Positions 18,493 to 27,395 are shown, counted from the first letter of the stretch. The stretch: DNA of 64,000 bases from Brevibacillus fluminis (GCF_003710825.1 NZ_RHHQ01000006.1:1-64000), one strand, 5' to 3'. Program-made: numbers and translations. Notes: generated from the sequence alone by a model not told the origin.

Positions 18493-19092
18493 ATGAGAAA
18501 AGCAGCGATTGTGGCATGCGCAACCATAGCAATGGCTATTGCGGGTACGGCCAGTACAGCGATCGGTGACGGAAATGTAAAAGTAGTGGTGGACGGAAAT
18601 TTGGTTGGTAGCGAATTTGCCGCGTCAGATACGGATTCTTTGCAGCAACTTGTCGGTACTATGGGCGGACTATCAGCATATGATAAAAAAGCAGGAAAGT
18701 TGGCAGTGGAAAAGCCAAAAGTGAACGTATTGCTTTTGGAAGGAGTCCAACAATACAAAAATAAAAGCATCGTCTTCACCAACCCAATCCAAGGGTACGG
18801 AGATAAAGATGTGCCACGGAGCTTCAATGCCTTCGTAGAAATCGACAACGCTCCGGTGAGCAACGAGCTGAAAGTGCGCCTGGTGCTGATTGGCCCAGAC
18901 GGTAAAACGGTGGATAGAGGGAAAGAGTGGACCTACTCTACGAAAAACGGCACAAGCTTTTACTTCTCTGAGCCGTTCATCTCCACGAAACTGGAGCAAT
19001 ACGGAACGTACACGCTGCAGGTTTGCATGAAAACGGAGAAGTACGACAACTATGTGGTAGTAGGCGAAAACAGTTTTACAGTTGGCCGCTAA
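18493..19092 (+). CDS. Secreted protein with a stalk-like N-terminal module
   Basis: The 199-residue product starts with the signal peptide MRKAAIVACATIAMAIAGTA. The mature N-terminus VKVVVDGNLVG with Leu-rich and GGLSAYDKKAGKLAVE phrases resembles copper amine oxidase N-terminal-like modules of Paenibacillaceae surface proteins. The C-terminal half (from about residue 85) looks like one beta-sandwich. Function unknown. TGGAGG ends nine bases before the ATG at 18493. The 260 bases before it contain only the operon terminator. Confidence 0.7.
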   Translation: MRKAAIVACATIAMAIAGTASTAIGDGNVKVVVDGNLVGSEFAASDTDSLQQLVGTMGGLSAYDKKAGKLAVEKPKVNVLLLEGVQQYKNKSIVFTNPIQGYGDKDVPRSFNAFVEIDNAPVSNELKVRLVLIGPDGKTVDRGKEWTYSTKNGTSFYFSEPFISTKLEQYGTYTLQVCMKTEKYDNYVVVGENSFTVGR

Positions 19093-19111
19093 GAAATTGG
19101 CTTGTCTTTGA

Positions 19112-19140
19112 TTTCAAAAAAATTGCGATTGTGGTATAAT
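19112..19140 (+). promoter_or_regulatory. Extended -10 promoter of the DUF4912 gene
   Basis: TGGTATAAT (19132-19140) is a perfect extended -10; TTTCAA at 19112-19117 is a weak -35 with 17-base spacing. Confidence 0.6.
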
Positions 19141-19199
19141 TGAATTTGCACAGCTCTTCCTCTTGCGCAAGTTATATGAGAAAGGAAAGATGGGAGCGA

Positions 19200-19571
19200 A
19201 TGGATAATTACCCCCCCATGCAGTCATCTACTGATGGAGATGGCCCGAGTATAAGTATCGCCTGGAAAGATGAACAGTCCATTCTGGCAAAATGGCGTAT
19301 GACCGAGGAGTTCCAAAAGGAGATTGAGCGTGAGTTCGTAATCCCGTTTGCAGAGCTTCCGTTTGTTCTCCGCCTGTACGATGTCACAGATCGAGCGCAT
19401 ATACGGAATGATGGGTCGGATATTTATTCCGATTTCGACATCAACCATCGTTCGAGTGAATGGATTCTTTATGGGGTCATGCCGGGACTTTCTTATTGTG
19501 TTGATTTGGGGATACGCATGATTGATGGACGGTTCTATTCCTTTAGTCGATCCGAGATGATTACCAGTTAA
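19200..19571 (+). CDS. DUF4912 domain protein
   Basis: A 123-residue soluble protein. The C-terminal part has the DUF4912 pattern: PFVLRLYDVTD, then a Trp-containing strand SSEWILYGVMPG, LSYCVDLGIRMIDGRFYSFSRSEM. The domain is common in Firmicutes and has no proven function. The start is not certain: ATG 19200 lies very close to GGGAG and 10 bases from GGAAAG, while in-frame ATG 19173 lacks a site. A strong promoter and terminator frame it as a single-gene unit. Confidence 0.75.
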   Translation: MDNYPPMQSSTDGDGPSISIAWKDEQSILAKWRMTEEFQKEIEREFVIPFAELPFVLRLYDVTDRAHIRNDGSDIYSDFDINHRSSEWILYGVMPGLSYCVDLGIRMIDGRFYSFSRSEMITS

Positions 19572-19598
19572 ACTCTCCTTTTTGAGGAGAGTTTTTTG
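19570..19598 (+). terminator. Terminator after the DUF4912 gene
   Basis: AACTCTCC pairs with GGAGAGTT around TTTTTGA, followed by T residues. Confidence 0.9.
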
Positions 19599-19611
19599 TG
19601 TACCAAAAAAG

Positions 19612-19650
19612 CGATAAAAAAACAGCCGTCAGCAACAGCTTACGACCGTT
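19612..19650 (-). terminator. Minus-strand terminator of the DUF1885 gene
   Basis: On the minus strand AACGGTCGTAAGC pairs with GCTGACGGCTGTT (one mismatch), followed by TTTTTTTATC. Confidence 0.75.
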
Positions 19651-19669
19651 TTGCACAAAAGTGACTGTT

Positions 19670-20098
19670 TTAAGGTTTACGTGGCTGAAAATATTGAATG
19701 CGTCCGTTGAATAAGTGCAATTCCGCTTTGAATTCACGTGCTAGATAGCGGCAATACTCATTTGCCTTGCTCATATCCCCGTTCGTTGCAGATTCCGGTA
19801 TAGCGACTTGAATGTAGTGCTTTTCTTTCCCATCCGCTTCTTTCGACCCGACGCCAACAACCATGTATTTGTACTCCTTCGGGTCTTTCCCTTTGAGCAA
19901 AAACCATTGGTCTGCCCCTTCCGGACGGTCTTCCACGACATAAGGAAAAGCTGCTTCCGCATATCCCCAGCCCAATTGCTCGCCGGTCTTTTGGGTCATG
20001 TCCGTATACCGCTTGAACTTGGCTTTGACATCCGGGATGGTAGCGGTTTGTGCGGTAGAACCGTCAACAAAATAAATAAAGGCTGATTTCATCTTCAT
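19670..20098 (-). CDS. DUF1885 family protein
   Basis: A 142-residue cytoplasmic protein resembling the DUF1885 family of Bacillales: SAFIYFVDGSTAQ, TGEQLGWGYAEAAFPYVVE, YMVVGVGSKE, HYIQVAIPESATNGDMSKANEYC and a final AELHLFNGRIQYFQ. No function is known. The ATG at 20098 is favoured because AGAGGTGA ends eight bases before it on the minus strand; a GTG at 20110 would overlap the site. It is convergent with the DUF4912 gene. Confidence 0.75.
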   Translation of the reverse strand: MKMKSAFIYFVDGSTAQTATIPDVKAKFKRYTDMTQKTGEQLGWGYAEAAFPYVVEDRPEGADQWFLLKGKDPKEYKYMVVGVGSKEADGKEKHYIQVAIPESATNGDMSKANEYCRYLAREFKAELHLFNGRIQYFQPRKP

Positions 20099-20282
20099 GT
20101 AAGCGCTCACCTCTACGCATGCAAAATCGGACTCGCATGAATCTTTCCTCCGCCTAGTTTAGCATTCCTCCCTTTCTTTGACAACAGATTGAGATGTTGG
20201 AAAGAAGATTATTGGCAAGAGGACGTGCCTGGTTCGATATGATAAGGATAAGATCGCAAAAATGAAAAAGGGGGGGATGCAT

Positions 20283-20582
20283 GTGGAGCAGTATGAGAGC
20301 TTGTATGATCTGTCTGAATCGGCGCAGGTGCGCTTCATCGGGGTCGTGTCTGAGCATACCCGGTACGATTTTGGCATCGTTTACACGTCCCGTTTTTTTG
20401 GAAAGCCGCTGGTGGTCTGTATGCAGACCGGGCAATCCGCTTTGCTCGGTTCAGACGATGCACATACCCCCGGTACCCTTCAACGCGTATTTCGCCTAAC
20501 GAATGAGAATCAAGCGGTGGAGTTGTCCAAAATGCTTTTGGAGCTTCTTCCAGCGTTACCGATGGTGGAAAACCAATATTGA
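20283..20582 (+). CDS. DUF3055 family protein
   Basis: A protein of about 99 residues with the DUF3055 pattern: VRFIGVVSEHTRYDFGIVYTS, then GKPLVVCMQTGQSALLGSDD and LQRVFRLTNENQAVELSKML. The family is small, cytoplasmic and uncharacterised. GTG 20283 is preferred because AAGGGGGGG ends six bases before it; in-frame ATGs at 20262 and 20277 overlap or precede the site. Confidence 0.78.
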   Translation: MEQYESLYDLSESAQVRFIGVVSEHTRYDFGIVYTSRFFGKPLVVCMQTGQSALLGSDDAHTPGTLQRVFRLTNENQAVELSKMLLELLPALPMVENQY

Positions 20583-20610
20583 TGCTGTAGCAAGCAGTGA
20601 GTAGCAATCT

Positions 20611-20645
20611 CGAGCAGTGGGCACATCCCGCTGCTCATTTTTTGT
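20611..20645 (+). terminator. Terminator after the DUF3055 gene
   Basis: CGAGCAG with inner GGG/CCC pairs folds onto CTGCTC, followed by ATTTTTTG. Confidence 0.75.
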
Positions 20646-20744
20646 CGACCAGTCTCCATGCGTGCGATGAAAAAAGAAGTTGACTGTGGCAATGCAGACT
20701 CGGCAAGATAATAGCATCATGATTTGGAGAAAGAGGAGATTACT

Positions 20745-21545
20745 GTGGAATGTTTTCGCCATTGTTGGAGGGCTGATGAGCCGATCGGAACCGTCGTGCT
20801 GGTGCATGGGACGGGAGAGCATCATGGTCGCTATGAGCATGTGGCCCGCTATTTGAACAAACGGGGTATTACGGTTGAGAGCGGAGATTTGCCTGGCTGG
20901 GGACGCTCCGCAGGCTTAAAGGGGCATGTCGGCCAGTTTGACGATTACGTTGCGGTCGTGGCTGAGTGGGTCGAGGAGGCGAAGCGGAACGCGAAAGGCC
21001 CGGTGTTTTTGCTCGGTCACAGCCTCGGTGGTTTGATTGTGACACGCTATATCGAGCAATATGCGTCACAACATGGTTTAGACGGTTTAATTCTCTCTTC
21101 GCCATGCTTGCAGCTTAAACTTGAGGTTTCGCAATGGAAGCGGGGCTTGGCGGAGATGCTGAACCGTGTGTGGCCGACGCTGCGGCTCGCCAATGACATT
21201 GCACCGTACCATGTGTCGCGCGATCCAGTGGTGCAGGCCGCGTACATCAGCGATCCGTTTAATTATCCAAAGGTGAGCGTTCGGTGGTTTACTGAGCTGT
21301 TGAAAGCGATGGAGCAAGCGTGGCAGGACCAGAAACGAATCGATTTGCCGGTGCTGACGGTGCAGGCGGGGGATGATTACATCATCGATGCGGATGGTGT
21401 GAAGCGGTTCGTGGATGGGATACCGGTTGCGGACAAGGAGTATGAGCGGTTTGCAGGCTTGTATCATGAAGTCATGAATGAGCCAGAACGCGATGTTGTG
21501 CTGGACAGAATCGGTACCTGGCTGGACAAAAAGTTACACAAATAA
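20745..21545 (+). CDS. Alpha/beta hydrolase (monoacylglycerol lipase/lysophospholipase type)
   Basis: A 266-residue serine hydrolase. VVLVHGTGEHHGRYEHVARYL is the oxyanion region, DLPGWGRSAG is typical of the Hydrolase_4 family, and the nucleophile elbow is GHSLGG with Ser near residue 98. The acid is likely Asp in VQAGDDYIID, and the His is in GLYHEVMNEPE. The family hydrolyses monoacylglycerols or lysophospholipids; the substrate here is unknown. GTG 20745 is chosen because AAAGAGGAG lies six bases upstream. Confidence 0.87.
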   Translation: MECFRHCWRADEPIGTVVLVHGTGEHHGRYEHVARYLNKRGITVESGDLPGWGRSAGLKGHVGQFDDYVAVVAEWVEEAKRNAKGPVFLLGHSLGGLIVTRYIEQYASQHGLDGLILSSPCLQLKLEVSQWKRGLAEMLNRVWPTLRLANDIAPYHVSRDPVVQAAYISDPFNYPKVSVRWFTELLKAMEQAWQDQKRIDLPVLTVQAGDDYIIDADGVKRFVDGIPVADKEYERFAGLYHEVMNEPERDVVLDRIGTWLDKKLHK

Positions 21546-21574
21546 TTATTTTTCGCTAAATGTGCTATACTCTG

Positions 21575-21603
21575 TTGACGGAATTAGTGTGTCATATTAT
21601 AGT
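21575..21603 (+). promoter_or_regulatory. Promoter of the SR1P gene/RNA
   Basis: TTGACG (21575-21580) and TATAGT (21598-21603) are 17 bases apart. Transcription would begin about 28 bases before the SR1P start codon. Confidence 0.7.
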
Positions 21604-21638
21604 GGTGATAGTAGATGAATTCCGTGGAGGGGTAGCAG

Positions 21639-21773
21639 ATGGGAACGATTGTATGCCAAAGCTGTGGGACGATTATCGACCATTTTGAGTCCAATTCAGT
21701 GAAAACGCTCTACGGAGTGTGCGACTGCAAATGTGAAAAGCAACAATCAAAAATTACAACAACTAACGAATAA
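21639..21773 (+). CDS. SR1P, GapA-binding peptide (dual-function RNA)
   Basis: A 44-codon gene starting MGTIVCQSCGTIIDHFES with LYGVC and a C-x-C pair, matching the SR1P family. In Bacillus subtilis the SR1 RNA both base-pairs with the ahrC mRNA and encodes SR1P, which binds glyceraldehyde dehydrogenase GapA. The ATG at 21639 follows GTGGAGGGG. The promoter, peptide and terminator define a compact transcript of about 200 bases, close to SR1 size. Whether the RNA also acts as an antisense regulator here cannot be told from the sequence. Confidence 0.87.
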   Translation: MGTIVCQSCGTIIDHFESNSVKTLYGVCDCKCEKQQSKITTTNE

Positions 21774-21776
21774 ACG

Positions 21777-21807
21777 GTGCGCAGCGGATGCGCATCTTTT
21801 TTTTGTT
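21777..21807 (+). terminator. Terminator of the SR1P transcript
   Basis: GGTGCGCA pairs with TGCGCATC around GCGGA, followed by eight T residues. Confidence 0.9.
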
Positions 21808-21893
21808 TACAACTCCTCATCCTTCCATAATAATGGAAGAGAGTTTACATGCTGTTTTGTAAATGACTTTGGTAAGAGAGGAGAAAGAAAAGA

Positions 21894-24038
21894 ATGAAAG
21901 TAAGACGAATGCAAGGAGCGTTGGCTGCTCTGGTTCTCGCTACTTCCTTATGGAGTGCGACCACGCCAGCGCATGCGGAATCGATCGGGTCTGAAGAATC
22001 GATCACTTCCAGCGCACTGTCTGTTTCGAAAAAAGGAATGGACCTTTCTGAAAAGTATGCGGTTTGGGTGAGCACCAATGAGGATAGCGAACAATCGATT
22101 GTGCTATACAGCATCGACAATGAAAAAGGAGAGCGGATCACCACATCCAGTTCATCCAAAAGCAGTCCGGTGACCGCCGGCAATTATGTTGCGTGGATTG
22201 ACTATGGCCGCAAAGATGGCGATATCTATCTGTATGACATTACCTCGCAAAAGACAACGAAGGTGACGGACAGCACGTTTAAGGCGACAGATCAGGAGAT
22301 TCAGATTTCTGAAAACTATCTGGTTTGGACAAATGCAAAAGATAAAAACATTTATGCTTACGACCTTTCTAAGAAATCGACGATTCAACTGACAACGAAG
22401 GGCAAGGCGAGTCACCCGAGCGTCAGCAACAGTTACGCAGTGTGGCAGGATAACAACTCAAGCGATGCTGACATTTTTTATTACGATTTCAAAAAGGGAA
22501 AAGCGGTGCTGGCAACTGACAATTCGGAAAACCAGACCTATCCCGACATTTCAGATGATGTAATCGTGTATGAGGATGATCGCAACAGCTTAACAGAGAT
22601 TTATTCCTACGATATTTCAACTGGAGAAGAAACACGGGTTACAAAGAGCAAAGCATCTACGGACAGCAACAAGGAAGGTCCGCAAATTTCTGGAAACAAA
22701 GTCATTTATCTCGATGATGAAGAACTCCGCATCCAGTCCCTGTCTAGCAGCAGCTATGACGAGGTAGGGAGTTCCGTATCAAGCCGCTTGCAAGCGAGAA
22801 TCAACAGCAAATACGTTCTCTATGCGGTTGAAGGAAGCAACTCTGTATCCCTTTACCTGTACAACATAAAACAAGATGAATCGTCAACGTTAGGTAGCCA
22901 GGCGGGCGACCCGGCTTCACCGGCTGCATCCGACCGTTATGTCATCTATTTAAACCAAGGCAAAAAACAAGATCAAGTCGTTTTGTATGATGTCAAATCA
23001 AATGTTTCCACCGTTCTGACATCAAGCAATGAGTCGCCGCGTAAGCCTCTGGTGAGCAATAAATATGCGGTCTGGTACGATTTGAAGAAAGACGTGCTTG
23101 TCAGCTATGATTTGAAAACAGGCAAGAAAACATCGATCACGACAGACGATGACGTGCCACATGAAGATTTTTATGCGTTGCAAGGTCAAAATCTTGTGTG
23201 GGCAGATGAAACACGCAAAGGCTATTCGTTGATGCTGACAGATTTGAAAACGAATAAGTCAAAAGATATCGAAGACGTGTCCACTGAACTGAAAGGTCTG
23301 GACCTGTACGATAGTCGCGTTATATGGGCGGATGGACAAGATAACAAGATCGAGGTCAGTGTTTATGATATCGATGATGAAGATACAACCACGCTCAAAA
23401 ACCGCATTTCAGACATCGACGGTGTAAGTGTCGGAGAAAATTATGCAGTTTGGTCCGAAAATGTAGGCAAGGATTGGGAGTTGTACTATTACGACTTCAA
23501 GCGTGAGACGGTAAATCAATTGTATCGCAACAAGGAACCGAATGATCAGCGTAAACCGAAAATGTCTGGCAATGTCTTTGTGTATGAAGATAACCAATAT
23601 TCACGAGATGATGATCAGTATTACTATTATCTGTACGACTTAGACAGTAAGTCACTGATGAAATATTATCCTGGTGAAGATGGCATACCAAGTGAAATGG
23701 CGATTGGCGGAAACCGCGTAGTTTGGGTTGATAATCGCGATTCCGTCTCCAATGTTTACATGATGGCATTCGACCAACCGTCTGACGATCCGGACAATGG
23801 AGGCGGCGACGGGGAGTACAAGGATTACAACTTTAAAAAGGTTTTGGAAGATGGAACATTGGACCAAATCATTAAAGACAACGGAAACTCCTATGACGGC
23901 ATTTACTTTGTGTTTATGGACGGTTCCACGGAGGAAGCATCTGTAAGCATGGATGATGCATCCGAAGACTTCGATGTATTTATTGAATTGATTGAAGGCT
24001 ACGGTTTTGAAAATATTTACGTTCGCGTTTACCAATAA
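21894..24038 (+). CDS. Large secreted beta-propeller (TolB-like) protein
   Basis: A 714-residue exported protein. The signal peptide ends at AHA-ES (about residue 28). The body is a chain of repeats of about 45 residues with the theme Y-x-V-W-x-D then D-I-Y-x-Y-D then T-x-L/V-T, for example YVAWIDYGRKDGDIYLYD and YAVWQDNNSSDADIFYYD, typical of TolB/WD-like propellers; at least ten such blades are visible. A Gly/Asp linker (SDDPDNGGGDGE) at about 630 leads to a separate C-terminal domain of 75 residues. No anchor motif is seen. Probably a cell-envelope binding protein. AGAGGAG precedes the ATG. Confidence 0.8.
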   Translation: MKVRRMQGALAALVLATSLWSATTPAHAESIGSEESITSSALSVSKKGMDLSEKYAVWVSTNEDSEQSIVLYSIDNEKGERITTSSSSKSSPVTAGNYVAWIDYGRKDGDIYLYDITSQKTTKVTDSTFKATDQEIQISENYLVWTNAKDKNIYAYDLSKKSTIQLTTKGKASHPSVSNSYAVWQDNNSSDADIFYYDFKKGKAVLATDNSENQTYPDISDDVIVYEDDRNSLTEIYSYDISTGEETRVTKSKASTDSNKEGPQISGNKVIYLDDEELRIQSLSSSSYDEVGSSVSSRLQARINSKYVLYAVEGSNSVSLYLYNIKQDESSTLGSQAGDPASPAASDRYVIYLNQGKKQDQVVLYDVKSNVSTVLTSSNESPRKPLVSNKYAVWYDLKKDVLVSYDLKTGKKTSITTDDDVPHEDFYALQGQNLVWADETRKGYSLMLTDLKTNKSKDIEDVSTELKGLDLYDSRVIWADGQDNKIEVSVYDIDDEDTTTLKNRISDIDGVSVGENYAVWSENVGKDWELYYYDFKRETVNQLYRNKEPNDQRKPKMSGNVFVYEDNQYSRDDDQYYYYLYDLDSKSLMKYYPGEDGIPSEMAIGGNRVVWVDNRDSVSNVYMMAFDQPSDDPDNGGGDGEYKDYNFKKVLEDGTLDQIIKDNGNSYDGIYFVFMDGSTEEASVSMDDASEDFDVFIELIEGYGFENIYVRVYQ

Positions 24039-24048
24039 GCGCATGGCA

Positions 24049-24088
24049 AAAGCAGGCTGCGGTGATCCCGCATGCCTGCTTAATATTT
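24049..24088 (+). terminator. Terminator after the propeller gene
   Basis: AAGCAGGC with GCGG inside folds onto CCGC and GCCTGCTT, followed by AATATTT. The T run is weak. Confidence 0.6.
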
Positions 24089-24120
24089 CTATCTAGGAAA
24101 AATTGAGGGAGCTGACAAAG

Positions 24121-24501
24121 ATGACGTTTTCGGAACTTTATAGCAAGGCAAACGCTGTTATCAATCCACGAATGCTATCCCAGCATGCGAGCGCTGGGGG
24201 AGTTGGAGCCGCGATTCTGACTGAAGGTGGCACAGTGTATACAGGTGTTTGTATCGATACTGCATGTTCGATGGGTTTTTGCGCAGAACATGCTGCGGCT
24301 GCAACAATGATAACCAATGGAGAAAATCGGGTGGTAAAAATGATTGCAGTTGGTAGTAAAGGGAATGTTATGCCTCCTTGTGGACGTTGTCGTGAGTTTA
24401 TCAGTCAATTACATAGTGATAACTTAAATGCCGAAGTCATGGTGGATGATGGCGTAATTGTCACTCTGAAAGAACTGTTGCCACATGATTGGCGTAAGTA
24501 A
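24121..24501 (+). CDS. Cytidine/blasticidin-S deaminase-like enzyme
   Basis: A 126-residue zinc deaminase. The active site is split between FCAEHAAAATM (His ligand replaced by the Cys-Ala-Glu type, with the catalytic Glu) and PPCGRCREFI (two Cys ligands). The phrases GVCIDTACSMGFCAEH and the ending LKELLPHDW resemble blasticidin-S deaminase-type proteins more than nucleoside salvage CDA, which is a guess from pattern only. ATG 24121 follows GAGGGAG. The gene is lower in GC than its neighbours, possibly acquired. Confidence 0.82.
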   Translation: MTFSELYSKANAVINPRMLSQHASAGGVGAAILTEGGTVYTGVCIDTACSMGFCAEHAAAATMITNGENRVVKMIAVGSKGNVMPPCGRCREFISQLHSDNLNAEVMVDDGVIVTLKELLPHDWRK

Positions 24502-24519
24502 GTCACGATTATAGCCGTT

Positions 24520-24651
24520 ATGCATTCAGCGATTACATTAGCTCCTTTTGTAAGTCGTTTGGCAGCAAATGAGATTATCGAAAATGTGCAAATGAGCGAA
24601 TTAAAAAGCTGGCGATTATCAAGGTTTTCCATGCAATATCTTGGTTCTTGA
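24520..24651 (+). other. Unassigned 43-codon frame after the deaminase
   Basis: An open frame MHSAITLAPFVSRLAANEII to QYLGS follows the deaminase. It has no ribosome site and I do not recognise it. It could be the remnant of a second gene; low GC here matches the deaminase. Confidence 0.2.
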
Positions 24652-24660
24652 AGCCCAACG

Positions 24661-24699
24661 AAAAAGACTTTCCTCGCTTCTTGGAGGAAAGTCTTTTTT
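24661..24699. terminator. Bidirectional terminator between the deaminase region and speA
   Basis: AAAAAGACTTTCCTC pairs with GAGGAAAGTCTTTTTT; T or A runs flank both sides, so it can serve both convergent genes. Confidence 0.9.
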
Positions 24700-24709
24700 G
24701 TGCAGCGTG

Positions 24710-26182
24710 CTAATCCAAAATCGCGACTTGTCGTTTGACAACTTTCACGGTTTGGAGCGATTCGTCTTCAGGGCCTTGAACAGGCAGACCTACACGCAAG
24801 TTTTCCATAATGTAGTCGATGTTTTCTTGCGTCACAACCTCGCCTGGCATCAGGATCGGAATACCTGGCGGATACACCATGATAAATTCGGTAATGATTC
24901 GTCCAGCGGCTTCCTTCAGTGGCACGATCTCGGTCTCGGCGTAAAATGCATCGCGAGGCGAGAGCGAGAGGCTCGGAATGTTCGGTAAGGACACCTTAAT
25001 CGGATCCGCTACCTCGGCATGTGCGAATTCGATCGCCAAATGACGGAGCGCATTGATCAGAACGGAGACGGTCTCTTCCGTATCCCCTGCGGTGATGAAG
25101 CAAAGGATGTTGTAGAGGTCGCTCATCTCCACTTCGATGTTATATTTGTCGCGCAGCCAGTTTTCCACTTCCCATCCAGTGATACCGAGCTCGCGGACAT
25201 GGATCAAGAGCTTGGTTGTATCCATTGCGAAAGTGGCCGGTTTGCCCAAAATTTCAGAGCCGACACATTGGATGCGTGGAATTTCATTGATTTGTTCACG
25301 GGCGGAAGCGGCAAGCTGCATCGCTTGTTCTGCCATCGCATGGCCGTTCAAAGCCAGATGCTGGCGTGCCATATCCAGCGAAGCAAGTAAAATATAGGAT
25401 GTCGAGGTTGTTGTCAGCATGGAGAGGATCGTTTTCACCCGGTTGACGTCCACCAATCCTTCACGTACGTTCAGGATCGAGCTCTGGGTAAGTGATCCGC
25501 CCAGCTTGTGCACACTGGTTGCCGCCATATCGGCACCGGCCTGCATAGCCGACAGCGGCATGTTTTCATGGAAGCCGATATGGACGCCGTGCGCTTCATC
25601 GACCAGTACCGGAATTTCATAATTGTGCGCCGTACGGACGATTTGCCGCAAATCGCCAGCAATTCCGAAATAGGTTGGGTTGATGACCAACAGGGCAGCC
25701 GCATCCGGATGTTTGTCCAACGCTTTTTGCACCGCTTTAACAGTGATGCCGTGGGCAATTCCGAGCTTTTCATCCATGACCGGATGAATGAACACAGGAA
25801 TCGCACCGGCAAAAATGATTGCTGCCAAAATCGATTTATGAACATTACGGGGTACAATGATTTTGTCCCCGGGATTGCACGTAGCCATTATCATTGCCAT
25901 AATCGCTCCGCTCGTTCCTTGGACGGAGAAAAACGTATGATCGGCGCCAAACGCTTCTGCTGCTAACTCTTGGGCCTCTTTGATCATCGCTTTTGGATGG
26001 TGCAAGTCATCCAGCGGGGCGATATTGATCAAATCGATTGAGAGCGCATTATCCCCTAGAAATTCGCGGAAGGTCGGGTTCATCCCCATCCCTTTTTTAT
26101 GTCCCGGTATATGAAACTGCACCGGGTTACGTTTGACATGTTCAAGCAAACCGCTGAATAACGGAGTTTGTGCTTGTCTCAA
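24710..26182 (-). CDS. speA: Arginine decarboxylase (SpeA type)
   Basis: A PLP enzyme of the Orn/Lys/Arg decarboxylase family, 490 residues, the same length as Bacillus SpeA and very similar at the N-terminus (VQFHIPGHKKGMGM, NALSIDLINIAPLDDLH). The cofactor lysine is Lys226 in ATSVHKLGGS; DEAHGVH holds the PLP-facing Asp. It should convert arginine to agmatine for putrescine/spermidine synthesis. Lysine decarboxylation is an alternative. The start is TTG at 26182 behind GCGAGGCG. speD, acting in the same pathway, is 4.4 kb away on the other strand. Confidence 0.92.
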   Translation of the reverse strand: MRQAQTPLFSGLLEHVKRNPVQFHIPGHKKGMGMNPTFREFLGDNALSIDLINIAPLDDLHHPKAMIKEAQELAAEAFGADHTFFSVQGTSGAIMAMIMATCNPGDKIIVPRNVHKSILAAIIFAGAIPVFIHPVMDEKLGIAHGITVKAVQKALDKHPDAAALLVINPTYFGIAGDLRQIVRTAHNYEIPVLVDEAHGVHIGFHENMPLSAMQAGADMAATSVHKLGGSLTQSSILNVREGLVDVNRVKTILSMLTTTSTSYILLASLDMARQHLALNGHAMAEQAMQLAASAREQINEIPRIQCVGSEILGKPATFAMDTTKLLIHVRELGITGWEVENWLRDKYNIEVEMSDLYNILCFITAGDTEETVSVLINALRHLAIEFAHAEVADPIKVSLPNIPSLSLSPRDAFYAETEIVPLKEAAGRIITEFIMVYPPGIPILMPGEVVTQENIDYIMENLRVGLPVQGPEDESLQTVKVVKRQVAILD

Positions 26183-26330
26183 TTCTTATCGCCTCGCTTT
26201 ACATTCATGGTCTATAAAAAACAAACAAGATGAGTATAGCAAAAAGAGGGGGGAAAGCAAGTGAATTTTTCTTGCAGGAGAACGAATGTCTATGCAAGAA
26301 AAAAGTAGAAAGACCAAAGGAGGGAAACCG

Positions 26331-27296
26331 ATGAAAACACGTGTGACCGAGCTGTTGGGAATCAACTTGCCGATCGTGCAAGGGGGGCTTGCTTATTTGG
26401 CTTATGCTGACCTTGCCGCCGCTGTCTCCAATGCAGGCGGACTGGGCCAAATAACGGCGATGTCGCTGCCTTCCCCAGAAGCGCTGCGAGAAGAGATCCG
26501 CAAAACGAAAGCGATGACGGCCAAGCCGTTCGGGGTAAATTTTGCCATTGGGCAGCATGGCCGTCCGTATGAAGATATGCTGGATGCGGCTTTGGAGGAA
26601 GGGGTCAAAATTATTAGCATCACGGGAGGCAATCCTGAGCCATTGATTCGCCGCTCAGAGCCTTACGGTGTGAAAAAGCTGGTATTGGTAGCAGCCGTAC
26701 GCCAAGCGCAAAAAGCCGAGTCGATCGGCGCGGATGCGGTAATGGCAGTAGGGCAAGAGGGCGGCGGCCATCTCGGACGCGATGACATCGGGACGTTCGT
26801 GCTGATACCACGCGTTGCGTCAGCCTTACAAATTCCGGTGCTTGCAAGCGGCGGGATCGGCGACGGGAGAGGTCTGGCCGCTGCGCTGGCGCTTGGCGCA
26901 GAAGGGATCGAAATGGGCACGCGGTTTATCGCGACCTTGGAATGTGTCCATGCTCATGCGGCATACAAAGAAGCGTTGCTGAACGCGACCGAGCATGACA
27001 CACAGGTGATCAAGCGGACATTGGGCACCCCTGCGCGTGTGGTACGCACAAAAGGCTCGGATGAAATTCTCGCACGCGAATCAGCAGGAGCAGGCTACGA
27101 AGGGTTGAAAGAACTGATCAGCGGTGCGCGAAACCGATCGTTCATCTACGAGGGCGATGATGATCATGGGTTTGGTTGGGCAGGGCAGGTTGTCGGTCTG
27201 ATCGACGACATTCCGACGGTTCAGCAGCTGTTTGACCGGATCGTGCAGGAAGCGAAGGGCGCTACGGAACGGCTGGCACAAATCCAAGGCGAATAA
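26331..27296 (+). CDS. Nitronate monooxygenase (2-nitropropane dioxygenase family)
   Basis: A 321-residue FMN TIM-barrel enzyme. PIVQGGLAYLAYADLAAAVSNAGGLG is the N-terminal signature; GVNFAIG, GQEGGGHLGRDD (with the catalytic-region His) and VLASGGIGDGRGLAAALALGAEGIEMGTRF are the FMN-binding stretches. Members oxidise nitronates; a relation to enoyl-ACP reductase FabK cannot be excluded, but the GGGHLGR form favours the nitronate group. ATG 26331 follows AAAGGAGGG. It is divergent from speA. Confidence 0.87.
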   Translation: MKTRVTELLGINLPIVQGGLAYLAYADLAAAVSNAGGLGQITAMSLPSPEALREEIRKTKAMTAKPFGVNFAIGQHGRPYEDMLDAALEEGVKIISITGGNPEPLIRRSEPYGVKKLVLVAAVRQAQKAESIGADAVMAVGQEGGGHLGRDDIGTFVLIPRVASALQIPVLASGGIGDGRGLAAALALGAEGIEMGTRFIATLECVHAHAAYKEALLNATEHDTQVIKRTLGTPARVVRTKGSDEILARESAGAGYEGLKELISGARNRSFIYEGDDDHGFGWAGQVVGLIDDIPTVQQLFDRIVQEAKGATERLAQIQGE

Positions 27297-27339
27297 CAGC
27301 AGAAAACAAACCGCCAAGCGGTGGTTGGTCGTGCTGGCA

Positions 27340-27395
27340 AAAAAAAGACAGGTCACTTGCGTAAATTCCCACGCAAGCGTACCTGTTCTTTTGCA
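27340..27395. terminator. Bidirectional terminator between nitronate monooxygenase and yktB
   Basis: AAAGACAGGT and ACCTGTTCTTTT enclose an inner CTTGCGT/ACGCAAG stem, with A and T runs on the two sides. Confidence 0.8.
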
